Source: Paragonimus westermani (lineage: Eukaryota; Platyhelminthes; Trematoda; Plagiorchiida; Troglotrematidae). Taken from it: 64,000 nt of DNA. Each line of letters begins with the position of its first letter. Within the stretch, counting starts at the first letter, position 1. The position numbers and the translations under genes are program-made. The notes under the pieces are model-generated. The model worked only from the letters and a program-made list of their open reading frames with translations, made no database searches and was not told the DNA's origin. The stretch is taken from positions 124,001 to 188,000 of the forward strand of contig QNGE01000407.1 of NCBI GenBank assembly GCA_008508345.1. Direction: 5' to 3'. Of the stretch, positions 36,801 to 46,995 are shown in pieces.

Positions 36801-39257
36801 ACTGCCGTCTTACCTACAGTGTTCGGTTGCCAACTGCGTGATTTTTTACAGTTCTAACTAGCGAGGCAGACCCGACCTACAGTGGTCAATCCCTTGGTGA
36901 ACGACTTCATTTCTCCACATCACGTCACTCTATGTCCATCTCGCACCTTACTTCAGCATCGACAATGAGTAATCAGTGTAGCAGATGATTAGCTGATATC
37001 CTTGGAACACGGTCTTGCCATCTAGGCCTGTGGAAAAGTAAGGATTGAACAAAAGAACTCGTTCGATAGTCAATTCTGAATACCCGCCTCCTTGTATCCT
37101 CGATGCTCACTGGTTAATGCCAACCGGTGCCAACGACCGGTTAAACACCTGAAGACGATTCAAATCTACTTTGAACAGCCAAGTTCCGCAGCCGTAAATT
37201 GTTAGCTGTCACTGTCGTCCAGTGTACGCGACTCACAGACCTTAGAGAGATGCCTCTCTGTCACCAGAGGTGTCTTAGATTAGCGACCACCATCCTAGCC
37301 TTAGAGATGCGCGCTTTTAGTATATTCCCCACATCTCGTCCGCTGCTGCTGATGCAGCTTCCCAAGTACACAGACCGGCCAACAACTCTCATAACCTCAT
37401 TATCCAGCATTAAAGCTAAGGAACGATAGCAGTCTTTAGGAAGCACTTTAGAGTTTGAGGCTACAAAGGTATTTATCAAGCAAATGAAAGAATAAAGAAA
37501 AACAACTCCAAAACTAACCGGCGCGTCTTACGTTTGCCACTGATGAGAGTAAACAAAATATTAACATATCTCAGTCTATGTTCTCTTGCTGCCCCGATGA
37601 AAACTAATAGAGCTGAAAAGGTCTAGCATATCTGATTGTTGTATTCACTAATACACTGGCGACCATTATCGAGAATGACTTCCAGATTAACAGTCTGAAG
37701 CACCGGTATGTATGTGGCTAATAATTCACAGTTTCTTGTAGCACTGCCATACTATATACCTGCACACTCTGCCGATGCTTTTGGTCGACAGCTACCGCGA
37801 CGAGTATTATTTGTTTTTATTACTGTGGTCCGATCAGGCTGCCTAACAGAATAATGATAAAATGAATTGCTAGGGAACAAGTCTGGCCAGAGTTTAGGTT
37901 TAACGTGGCATTTCCGAAGCGGAGAAACTGCGACTATCACCGTCATTTGGGGGATAGCCAAGTAAAGGGTATGCCATCAGTTCGAACACAGAAGCTGTCG
38001 GCAGGCTAACACAATGCGTCGTAGGTCTTCTCAGAGGTCTCGCTAAAGAATTCTGTCTGGATCGATCCACAAACTTTTCGGCTATAACAGCAGAGTTAGC
38101 TTTAAGGGACTGCAACAAGGTTACCGCGTCGGTTGATGTCCGCAGATCCAGAAACTTAACAAGCCGAAATCATACAGTCCAAAAACTGTACCATTTTAAC
38201 AGGTCTAAGATTGTTTGTGTAGCAATAGCGTTGTACCCATCAGGGGTCCAAAGTGGCAAGCCTTCGCTCGAGCTGGCCTTGGTGATTACATTCAGTGTAT
38301 TGCCTATCATCACTAATGCTTAAGATGGAAGAAACTGAATGCATTTCTCTTCTAGTTTCTCTCTTTTCGTTACCGCCCATGCGGATGCGATGTGACATAC
38401 TAATAGAAAGTGGGTGTGTGAAAAGTGAGTTGAGAAAGCATCCGTTCTGATCTCACAATTCGTTAACTTCGTTGCTCTCAGTGATTAGATTCAAATACAA
38501 AGGTGTAGTTAAGGATTATTGATATACGATTTAATAACAAGGAAAAAAGCACATATGAACTGTTACCTTATAAGGGTATCAGCACTGAGAACAGATAACC
38601 CATTTTCACATCATTTATCTGTTGTAGTTTCCTTTACTCAATCTGAACACGACCAGCCATTCATGGTTGGTTTGCATACTAGTAAAAGTCAACCAATGCT
38701 CCAGGATGGATTGTGACAGATTGCTGTAAGGAACTGATCTCTGTGTCATGCTGGTGTTTTAGCATAATTGAATCAGCCTCTCACATGTCAAGCTATCTAT
38801 CTTGCGGCCTGTGAATAGACGCCCAAATACGCGCTCGTTTTCAGCCTCCGATGTGAAGGATGTGCACCAACCAATAAAGGCAATTTACATACGTTTTTGC
38901 AGCCCGACTGATCACGATCCCGTTGACTAAAGAATGAGTGAGTGGGCCACCGTTTTGACATTTGCTCACAGATGTATGCATCTATTCTCCAACACACCTG
39001 AGGTCCACCAGAACTAAAAAGGTAAAAATACCGATCCACCACGTCATTGGTGGTTAGATACACCAATTGATAACAGTAACCAAGCCGTGTGATATGCTAT
39101 CTATATGCCTGATATAAAATCCATTACCAAAAGAGATGTTTATGTAAGCCTGAGCACTACGGTTCGGATAAAATTTCCCAAATTATTAGGTGATCTTTAC
39201 ATTACTTATTCAAATAAAAGTATGTAGGAAAGGTTCTAGATCAATAAATTGACCTAC
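33820..39257. other. Intron 2 of laminin beta
   Basis: This intron of about 5.4 kb contains one RTE-like LINE copy (36420-37480). The stretches 33820-36419 and 37481-39257 hold only short frames without family motifs, some AT-rich simple sequence and no SINE that could be recognised. Confidence 0.8.
36420..37480 (-). pseudogene. RTE-like LINE: reverse transcriptase remnant and 3' UTR
   Basis: The frame at 37479-37261 reads FVASNSKVLPKDCYRSLALM, VVGRSVYLGSCISSSGRDVG and ILKARISKARMVVANLRHLW. This is the same segment as SKCKVLLQD...FVYLGSCI...KARTVFANM in the copy at 7.4-8.2 kb. Downstream (37260-36840) the matching protein is broken by several frameshifts, and the 3' UTR follows (CATGGTTTTGTGGCAGTTAA reversed near 36545-36565). 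The copy is truncated at about 37480. Confidence 0.8.
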
Positions 39258-39537
39258 CACTCCACCTTCTGACGGTGTCAGTTGACTGTAGACTCCAGTA
39301 CAGGTGACATCAGTTAGAGTGCGCCTTGGTCCCTCATAAATAGTCGGGAAATCCCGCTTACAGTTACTGGAAAAGTACGCATAACGTTTCCAACTGCGTC
39401 CAAAATCATACGAACGTTCAAGGTACATGGCTGCTGGACGGTAGGTTTTGAAACGTAAGATTGTGGATATGAACTGAAATTGTGTATCCAGATTGAGAAC
39501 AATTGACACATTGTGGATTCCGTTTTCTGATTGCCAC
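39258..39537 (-). CDS. LAMB1: Laminin beta exon 2: LN domain core
   Basis: This exon is 280 bases: the last base of a split Trp codon plus 93 codons (residues 122-214). The acceptor is TTTTCCTGTAG|GTGG. Joined to exon 1 it gives ERWWQSENG, the invariant WWQSENG of laminin beta. Other LN hallmarks are FISTILRFKTYRPAAM, ERSYDFGRSWKRY, FSSNCKRDFP and the YSQLTPSEGGV stretch. The frame stays open past the exon for about nine codons, but the donor GTG|GTAGGT at 39258/39257 is phase 0 and joins exactly to exon 3. The reading frame is undamaged, so this is a functional exon and not a pseudogene. Confidence 0.95.
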
Positions 39538-40344
39538 CTACAGGAAAAATTAAACAAAATGCTTCTTACAGTCTTTACGTCTGTAAAAAAGAATGTACCG
39601 CCGATCAAATAACACATTGTCAACTATTGAAATGTGGGGTTTTCCTTGAGAACCGGTAGTGAAGTGCCCACTGGTGGTCAGTCACACTACGCTTCTATAA
39701 CTATCTTCGAGCAGCCTCAATAAATATTCACATCTGGCGGGCGGACGCATTTTTCTCAAGTTTTCGAAAGTATAGAGACAATGAAATGTCCGAGGAAACA
39801 GTCTCACTGGTTCACACAATATTGAGTCAATAGTATCACCAACACCATCGCTATTATGATCATCATCGTCAGGCATTAAGAAAACAACGATTAATTCTGA
39901 AACGCGATTGTCACCAAAAAGTAATCTTGGAGCTAAAAGAATGAAGACGGAAAAGACTTAACTCCTTAACAATTCGGATACGACAGACATAAGACTAATA
40001 ACAATGGATTTCTGGATAGTTATGATTTCTCACATTTTAAACGGTATAAGCTGGAAAAATTCACATCACAAAACGTGAACAACAGCACCACGTCACCGCT
40101 GTGTCCTTTTGTGCGCACGTAGGTGGTTGATGATATTTGTTTACACTAATCTCTGCGTACAACGAAAACTGTTTGCTTCAGGTTGATAATGAAATACAGA
40201 CCGGTCTTCGTTTAACCGACCACATGTTACGCCAGTAGATAGTTGTCCACGAACAAAGACTCGACGACCGATCTATGTCCCAAGTCGTGGGCAATTAATT
40301 ATTTGGATGCGCGGACTTCTCAATGCATTTAAATCTGGAATTTC

Positions 40345-40841
40345 AGTAATCATCATCATCATAAACAGCAATAAATCAGCGGCTCAGATTGACGCTTATC
40401 TACCAAGCAAACATTAAGAAGGAAAATACAAACCCTTTACAGGAGGACAGAAGAAAAAAGGAACAGGAGGGGAAAGGACCTAACTATCAAAAATAGCTAC
40501 GTCTATATTCAAACATTAAACATCAAGGTGCCTACAACTTGCTAACAAACAACCGAGCTGTTCGTGAAAGTAGGTCGTCATCAGCATGACAGCTTCCTCG
40601 CGGATTTCACTGCTATGCGTCATTGAATGCACCCAGTTCACAGACAATTCGGCCAAACAACGACAACATTCACGCTACTGAGCTCGATTAGCCGCCGTCC
40701 TAACTAACGTCTCCAGCCACTGAGTCTGGGAGTAGCGAGGGCCCCAGNAAACAACGACAACATTCACGCTACTGAGCTCGATTAGCCGCCGTCCTAACTA
40801 ACGTCTCCAGCCACTGAGTCTGGGAGTAGCGAGGGCCCCAG
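40345..40841 (-). mobile_element. RTE-like LINE, 3' end fragment, with duplicated end
   Basis: From 40345 (ATCATCATCATCAT tail) it follows the 3' UTR landmarks: AGGGGAAAGGACCTAACTAT, CATTAAACATCAAGGTGCCT, CAAACAACCGAGCTGTTCG, GTCATCAGCATGACAGC, then the C-terminal codon region and GCGAGGGCCCCAG (RLPGWGPRD reversed). The last 93 bases occur twice around an N (see the separate entry). Confidence 0.75.
40655..40841. other. Assembly gap (single N) flanked by perfect 93-bp repeat
   Basis: Bases 40655-40747 and 40749-40841 are identical, both beginning AAACAACGACAACATTCACG and ending GAGGGCCCCAG, with one N at 40748 between them. This is what results when two overlapping contigs are placed end to end without merging, and is probably not a real tandem duplication. 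Confidence 0.85.
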
Positions 40842-41159
40842 TAAGAATGATAGTGGTTGTGCTTGATTATTCATATTGTTAACTGGTCAACTAGATAGCG
40901 AATTCATCGAAAGTGTTACGAAGCTCAGTGGCTAGATACTGCCAAAGAATAGTTTCCTATAAGCCTCCTTCCTGGAAAATTTTAACATATCTAACAAACG
41001 CAGCTTTCTTGAACACACTTACCAACATAACATCAGAAGAAACCGTCTGCTTTCGCTGTCTTATACCTCATCCGAGGACAAAGTTAGTGACCTCACAAAA
41101 TAAGCTGCAACGAACATTACTATGATGTGTTTTGTATAAGAATTACTGTTCACTGTAAA

Positions 41160-41382
41160 GTTTATCGGTAGACGATGGTGTCGCGATTGCTAGTCCACTG
41201 AGAACTGGTATAATTGACGTTTTTGCGGCTAATATAGAAATAAAACCCCATAATAGACCGCACATCCTAGAACTATTGAGAAAATGTGTTGACGAACTGA
41301 GGTTAATCATGGAGGAACTGGGTTGGGGAAATAACGTACTACATGAAGTCCTTGCATACATCCAGACACATACTACCTGTTA
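41160..41382 (+). CDS. Unclassified short open frame inside laminin intron 1
   Basis: After an in-frame TAA the plus-strand frame stays open for about 73 codons to a TAG. It reads like a compact helical protein segment: DDGVAIASPLRTGIIDVFAA, then PHILELLRKCVDELRLIMEE and NNVLHEVLAYIQTH. There is no start codon near the beginning. No family is recognised. It could be a piece of a mobile-element ORF, an exon of a nested gene, or chance. Confidence 0.25.
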
Positions 41383-44300
41383 GATAGCGATATCAACCGT
41401 TAATTGCTTCTCCTAGACATGAGTGAAGGAATCCCAATGGATACAGACAGCATGGTCTTTCCCAAGAGAATACGTGGATCGATATATATCAATACTGGAA
41501 GATTTATCTAAACGTGTCTGAGAACTTGGAGAGTGCCTTGTTTGGGTGAACGAGACGGATAGCATTTTGTCGCCTTATACGAGGAAATAGGTCAACCAGA
41601 AAGGACTGTCTTTTATGAATGGTTATTCGAAATGCTTTTTAGAAATTCGAATAACAAATGCACATTGTATTCTGTAGCAGAAACCCAATCCATCGAACCC
41701 ACGGGTATTTCCAAAGACAAAAATGACAATGTAATCTGCAATCTGGAGTTCTCGTGAAACTTGCTTAGAGGTCACACATTGATTGAACGGCGTTTGAAAC
41801 CACCTATTGTCCGCACAATTCTCTCCCGAAGCCAGTGGCGGTATGTAGAACTCTCCCAATCCCTGCACCCGAAGCCAAACAACACACTACCTGGTCAATC
41901 AAATCACAATCTATGAATACAAACGTGTTGGTAGAACTAGTCCATGCGTGAAACCAACGCAGTAGGACTCCTTTTAAAACGAGTCAACCAAACAACTAAG
42001 CAGTTACCAACACGCCTGACCATCCAGGCCAGTGCCGAAGATAGAAAGGTAATCTTTAATGAGCCAGCATGTAGCCGATTGGACGAAACATTCCGTTGTT
42101 CTCAAGTCGAAGCAGACATTTATTTCGGTGAGCAGGGGTGATGGCACTGAGACACTGCCCGTCAACTAAGTTCACAGAGAAGGAGGTGCTGGTGATAAAG
42201 ATGGTACCTTAGCAACGACTGAACAGGTTTTTTACTCGTGATCTTTTTTCGTTCTCTTGTGACATGGACTTGTGTATGCCGAAAATGCCTCTAACTGATA
42301 CCAGTCGGCATTTGGCGAAATATATTACAGCATATATCTCGTGATAGCAATTTTCCCTTTACTGCATTCAAACTTGCGAAAAGAAACGGTTGTTTTAAAA
42401 TCGGTGCAGAACTGTTGTTCAAACGATAGCCAATTTTTTAGAAGCAATTAATTGAGCTGTATTTGCAAAAAAATCACTACTCAGTTTTATTTATTACGTT
42501 ACGTGTTCTTTCATTTTCAAGAGATATCTTTGTTTTCACGTTAAATCGTATTGGTTTAAAACAGTATATCCCTTCAGTAATTTGAGCAAAACAGTTGGAA
42601 GACGAAAACTGGTAGATTTTAGCATTTCATATTCGGTCGTCAGTACCGAATAATCAGTAACGCGGAAAACTTTCAATATGACGTCCATAATACTCGGTGG
42701 GGGTGGGTGGGTGGTATGAACAAAGAAATAAACAACGAAGACAAAAACCTTCACACGTGGGATTTGAATTACATTCGTTGTGATTTAAGCCCTAGACCTA
42801 AATTCATTTACATCATTGTTCACTGCGGTGCTGTCAGACACCAATCTATCACTTACTGAACAGCGTTTACAAGTTCACGTGAGCAGCTGAGTTTTACACA
42901 TTCTCATAACCTCCCAGTTAAAAATCACACAAGGCATGCTATAGTAGGAAAAGTGAGGAATCGTAAAAAGTACCTTGGGTACTCGATGCAGTAGCTTGGT
43001 GCGTTTCTAACAGTTTGACTGATGAGTATGGTCAAATATTAGGAAATCGCATGCCTTGAGCATTAGTGCCCGTGAGCGTGAATTATAAGCGTTTTAAACA
43101 CGACAGAATACTTGCTTAGAGTAGATAACGCTTAATTAAAAACAGCCAATGAAGTAATAACGTACTGACTAAAGGTAATAGAATACTTCCTGTTTTTTTT
43201 CACAATAAGACCAGGAAAACCAAATGAATTACTATGTTCGTGATTAGTAATGTACGTTAGTAAACAAATACTTTATGACTGGTTGACTCCTTGTTTGAAA
43301 TCATCAGTGAATAAAACTGATGGTTGTGGTAACGACAGCCAAAGGATCCAACAAATAAGAAATCTTCTGACGTAGCTGACTTAGAATGTTTGCTCTATTT
43401 CGAGTGGACGGACAGGGTTTGACACAAAGAGCTTGCGATGACCACGATTTTGTTGGTTCGCCCTCTCGACCTTGTTGAATTGAAGATTAGTTGTCGACCG
43501 CCTTTTCTGGTGGACCCATGAAGCAAAGCTGACCATGCTTAGAATCATAATTGTAGTTTCTCTACGTTGTCACTAGGGTTGGTCTAGTTGAACAGAGGAT
43601 GTTAGCAAATCTGACGAGTGCTGTTTGTGCGCCAGCGTTTGTGTGTCATGGAACCATCAGTTTCTCAAGTGATGAACGTTTGCATATCCATGGAACTCTC
43701 CAACTATTGATTTCGCAGCTTCGGGCGGACGTTTCGTGTACCGTCTCACAATTCGACTCCTACAGCCTTAGGTTCAGAAACACGGGTTGACTGGAAAAGG
43801 CAGCTTCGCTGATGGCTAATGACACCGAGGCGTAAGACAGCTGACGATGAGGCTAGCTGCTGTTGAGTCTGATCACCTCTAAGGTTGGAGCTGAAGGTCT
43901 GGCGAATTTTACCACGAAAAATGCAGCGCGGTATAGTAGCATACCTTATTAAACTACGTTCGTATGTGGGAATTTCTTATGACGTCGTATTTTTTGTGTT
44001 GATCCTATGTCATCTCACACTGAACGTATGTTTTTAATAAACGAAATATGTACACCTGATCTCTACAATTTGATGAAAACGCAACCGTTGGTCAGATTGT
44101 TTATTGATGAGGAATTTAAACGATATGTAGTTGTTGACACCTAATGCCACCAGTGAATTACAAATAAGCCCATGTATCATTCTAGTCAATACAACCCAGC
44201 AAATTCCGAATATCAAAAGAGCAGAATGCTCTTGCATTGAACTGTCTAAGCGTACACACAATTATACGACGGAGTACATGAAGAGGCCTGCTGAAGTGAG

Positions 44301-44537
44301 TACCCCACAACAAATTTCATTGGAGAGCAACAAAATCGTACCTTTCCCAGCTAATTTTATGAACTTATGCATGTGTCAACAAATTCTGCAGGTTATTTTT
44401 GGTCACAGCATCTACTGATCGACACTAATGCATTTTCCTTTTCGTTAAAAATCGGTGGGTTAAGGCCGACTGATTCTGTTGATTGCCCTACTTATCTGAG
44501 TAGAACCATCTAGTTCGCTTGCAGTTTAACCGTGTGG

Positions 44538-44540
<3 letters not shown>

Positions 44541-44580
<40 letters not shown>
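44541..44580. repeat. (AT)20 microsatellite
   Basis: A pure AT dinucleotide run of 40 bases lies about 700 bases upstream of the Penelope-like element. Confidence 0.97.
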
Positions 44581-44582
<2 letters not shown>

Positions 44583-45273
44583 CGCTGGTAAGTGGCTTGT
44601 TTTCTAAGCTTTTCCGCTCGTGATGTTTTTAAACCGTCAGATTATGAGTAGCAATACTCGCAGTGTACGTGTGAGTTAAGACTTGTCCTAAGATAAATTA
44701 TATAGATCCATTTGCTCCAAAAGTACAGATGAACTATTAGTGTTTGGCCACAGCTACCTCCGCTTATTTACCCATAACAAGTAGAATGATGGTCCAGAAA
44801 ACGTGACAGTCAACTACCGTTTATTTGGTGAACCTTAAGGTGGGCAACCGATGGCCGGGTTTTAAAATGCACACCCTACGTTGGCTGGATCACACATTTC
44901 ACAAGTCGTTGAATCGACGGCTGTACCGTATGGTTCAACTCAGCTTCCAACGGTTGGAAAAAACTGCAGAGCAGTCAAGCAACTGTGTGGTCACGGGCTA
45001 CGTAGGTATTGACCGTTCCACTGAGCAAGGTCGATATACACTGCCTGTCGGTTTGGAACTTGCGTGAATATATACCCCACTGAATAGAGACACCGCCAAC
45101 CATGGTTGGGTCTTAGTCAGTGTGCAGTCCTCATAAATCAGGATGCTGCCTACGCTTTATCAGGTTTCATCGTCCTGCTTGGCCCTCTCTCATCTTCCTT
45201 TCCTTGTATAAGTTCATTGACTTACAGCCTTACAGATCACTATTGAAAGCGATGACAAATCGGAACCTTATAA

Positions 45274-45348
45274 AAACAACGTGTAGCGAACAAGCTTGTT
45301 TTCATTGATTCATCATCAGGCTAAATACATCACATTTATATCACACAT
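45274..45348. repeat. Left inverted repeat of Penelope-like element
   Basis: It begins AAACAACGTGTAGCGAACAA and ends TATATCACACAT. It is the reverse complement of 46048-46122 with 74 of 75 bases matching. The hammerhead-like core lies on the minus strand here (CTGATGA at 45319-45313). Confidence 0.92.
45278..45336 (-). ncRNA. Hammerhead-like ribozyme copy in left repeat
   Basis: This is the mirror of the right-hand motif, with an identical core: CTGATGA at 45319-45313 and predicted cleavage between 45288 and 45287, read on the minus strand. It shares the collapsed helix II. Because the two copies face each other, a transcript of the plus strand would contain only the right one. Confidence 0.55.
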
Positions 45349-45973
45349 CATAGATAGGGCCATGCAACAGCGGAGGGTAAAAGACCGGCTGTACTCTGTA
45401 GAAAAAAAAGCTGTGCATATCGGATTACCATTCAAAGGCGATACTTTAGCCGAACTTATTACACGTAGGCTCACAAGCGCAGTCAACCAAACATTCTACG
45501 CCGCTAAATTACGAGTCCACTTTACGTCCAATCCGGTTTTGTGCCCACGCCTAAAAGATAAAGTGCCTATTTCTGCAGCCTCGTTTTGTGTATATTCATT
45601 TACTTGTTCCTGTGGGACCAGTTATGTTGGCCGCACGTCTAGACGATTATCGGAACGGATCCGGGAACACCATCCAGCTTGGCTCAACAATGGTATAACA
45701 AAGTCTGTCTGCAGCGCCATACTATCACACCAGGTGGATTCAAATCACACTGTCAACGTAAAGGACGCATTTAGGCCATTCTACCGAGGTAAGGCCATCC
45801 GGTCGAGAGCGGTGAGGAGTAGGATTCTTTCTACAGCAGAGGCTATTGGGATCCGAATTTATAACCCACTCCTGTGCGCCCAGAAACGTTTTGTTCAGGC
45901 TCTGGATTTGCCCTGGCCAACCCCCCACCCGGTTAGCCTGTCAAGACCCATTGTTCAAGTGGGTACTTGATTG
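45287..45973 (+). CDS. GIY-YIG endonuclease domain of a Penelope-like element
   Basis: The frame is open from just after a TAG at 45284-45286 to a TGA at 45971; the first Met is at 45362. Around residue 100 (counted from 45296) it has CVYSFTCSCGTSYVGRTSRR, the GIY (CVY) and YIG (YVG) motifs with the paired cysteines typical of Penelope-like endonucleases. LSERIREH supplies the conserved Arg/Glu/His region; SRILSTAEAIGIRIYNPLLC supplies the catalytic Glu and Asn; the end is RFVQALDLPWP. The domain is complete and without stops, so it may have been active recently. The N-terminal stretch (YITFISHIIDRAMQQ) may be the tail of the lost RT part. The frame begins inside the left inverted repeat. Confidence 0.85.
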
Positions 45974-46047
45974 CAGTGTGACATTGAACTGGTTGACCTC
46001 ATTAACCACACGTCCCCCGTTCACTTCCCCAACGATTCTTCCGTGAA

Positions 46048-46122
46048 ATGTGTGACATAAATGTGATGTATTTAGCCTGATGATGAATCAATGAAAACAA
46101 GCTTGTTCGCTACACGTTGTTT
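46048..46122. repeat. Right inverted repeat of Penelope-like element
   Basis: It begins ATGTGTGACATAAATGTGAT and ends GCTACACGTTGTTT. It is the partner of 45274-45348. The hammerhead-like core lies on the plus strand here. Confidence 0.92.
46060..46118 (+). ncRNA. Hammerhead-like ribozyme (type I layout), weak helix II
   Basis: Core boxes are CUGAUGA (46077-46083) and GAAA (46093-46096). Helix III is AACA (46096-46099) with UGUU (46104-46107) closed by an AGCU loop. C17 is 46108, so cleavage would be after it. Helix I is UAGC (46073-46076) with GCUA (46109-46112), then a 7-base bulge on the 5' side, then AAUGUG (46060-46065) with CACGUU (46113-46118). Helix II between the boxes is only UGAAUCAAU, allowing about two pairs, so self-cleavage is doubtful. 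Hammerheads with short helix III in Penelope-like terminal repeats are established; the activity of this copy is inference. Confidence 0.6.
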
Positions 46123-46429
46123 GTCGGGACTACGCTGGGAATTTTACGAGATTCGAACCATTATATTTTGTACAACATTAAAGTATTAGGTTAAATTTTC
46201 TTGTATTCCCTCGTATAATACTTTAAGACTTTTATTCGTATAGATTTGTCACGACCGATATTTACTGTGGAATCGAAGGATGTTACTGAATGAGCAGTGT
46301 GAATCTCTAAAAATGTTCCATCTTTGGATAAGCAGTTGTATCCCACTGTATTGACCTAATAAGTATAAGGCACTGGGTAGACCTGAGATTAGCTTTTATT
46401 TCCGTTGATAGGTGGTCGGGAGTTGGCTA

Positions 46430-46995
46430 TTTTCATGTTGAACAGCACACAGTTGATCGCAGCTTTTACATTCAGACAGATTCATTCGAAAAGGAGTACT
46501 AGACAGTTTGCGCCCATCAGTAGTGCACATACTTTAAAAATGTAACATAATTGCACCATGAAGGCGTGATCGAAGTTGTAATGTTATACGAGAAAACAGA
46601 ATGCTATACCAACTAGCTCTAAGAATAGTGAAACCAGAGTCAAGTCTTGAAGGAGGCTGGATGAAAGTTTTACCTGAATGCGAGAGCTGAGATCGAACAT
46701 GAGCAATGTTCTACCTCATATTTCTTCCTCCGTAAGTGAAACATCGCGAACAGTTCCGTTGGAGCTTTCACATTCAGAGAGTCCTTTTGATTGGCCAGCT
46801 TTGAACAACAGCAACAGAATCAAGTTCATTTAGAGTTGGATGTGGTAAGTAGTGCACATAATTACTGTTGTCTGGAGTTGAACAGCGGCTTGTGCCCTTA
46901 TGAGGCAACGATTTCGTTTACCGCACCGGTGATTCCACAGTCAGCGAAAACAGATTACTACGTCTAGACGTTCAATCACATTTGCCTGTGAGTAT
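46430..46995. repeat. SINE fragment cluster (minus, plus, minus)
   Basis: Bases 46430-46540 are a SINE 3' half on the minus strand (GTTGATCGCAGC, AAGGAGTACTAGAC, CATCAGTAGTGCACATAC). Bases 46630-46715 are a 3' end on the plus strand (GGAGGCTGGATGAAAGTTTT, GAGATCGAACATGAGCAA). Bases 46755-46995 are a diverged, nearly full copy on the minus strand (TAGTGCACATAATTACTG, GGAGTTGAAC, TTACCGCACCGGTGATTCC). All three are old and mutated in the promoter boxes. They start about 300 bases after the Penelope-like unit. Confidence 0.65.

Larger units (their letters stand above)
45274..46122 (+). mobile_element. Penelope-like element remnant bounded by 75-bp inverted repeats
   Basis: An 849-base unit starts and ends with the same 75-base sequence in opposite orientation (45274-45348 and 46048-46122, one mismatch at 45340/46056). 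The interior carries an intact GIY-YIG endonuclease frame but no reverse transcriptase. Penelope-like retroelements are known to encode RT plus GIY-YIG, to have terminal repeats (pLTRs) that can be direct or inverted, and to carry hammerhead ribozymes in them; all of this fits except the missing RT. No target-site duplication is obvious beside the outer borders. It may be an internally deleted or end-to-end inverted insertion. Confidence 0.75.
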
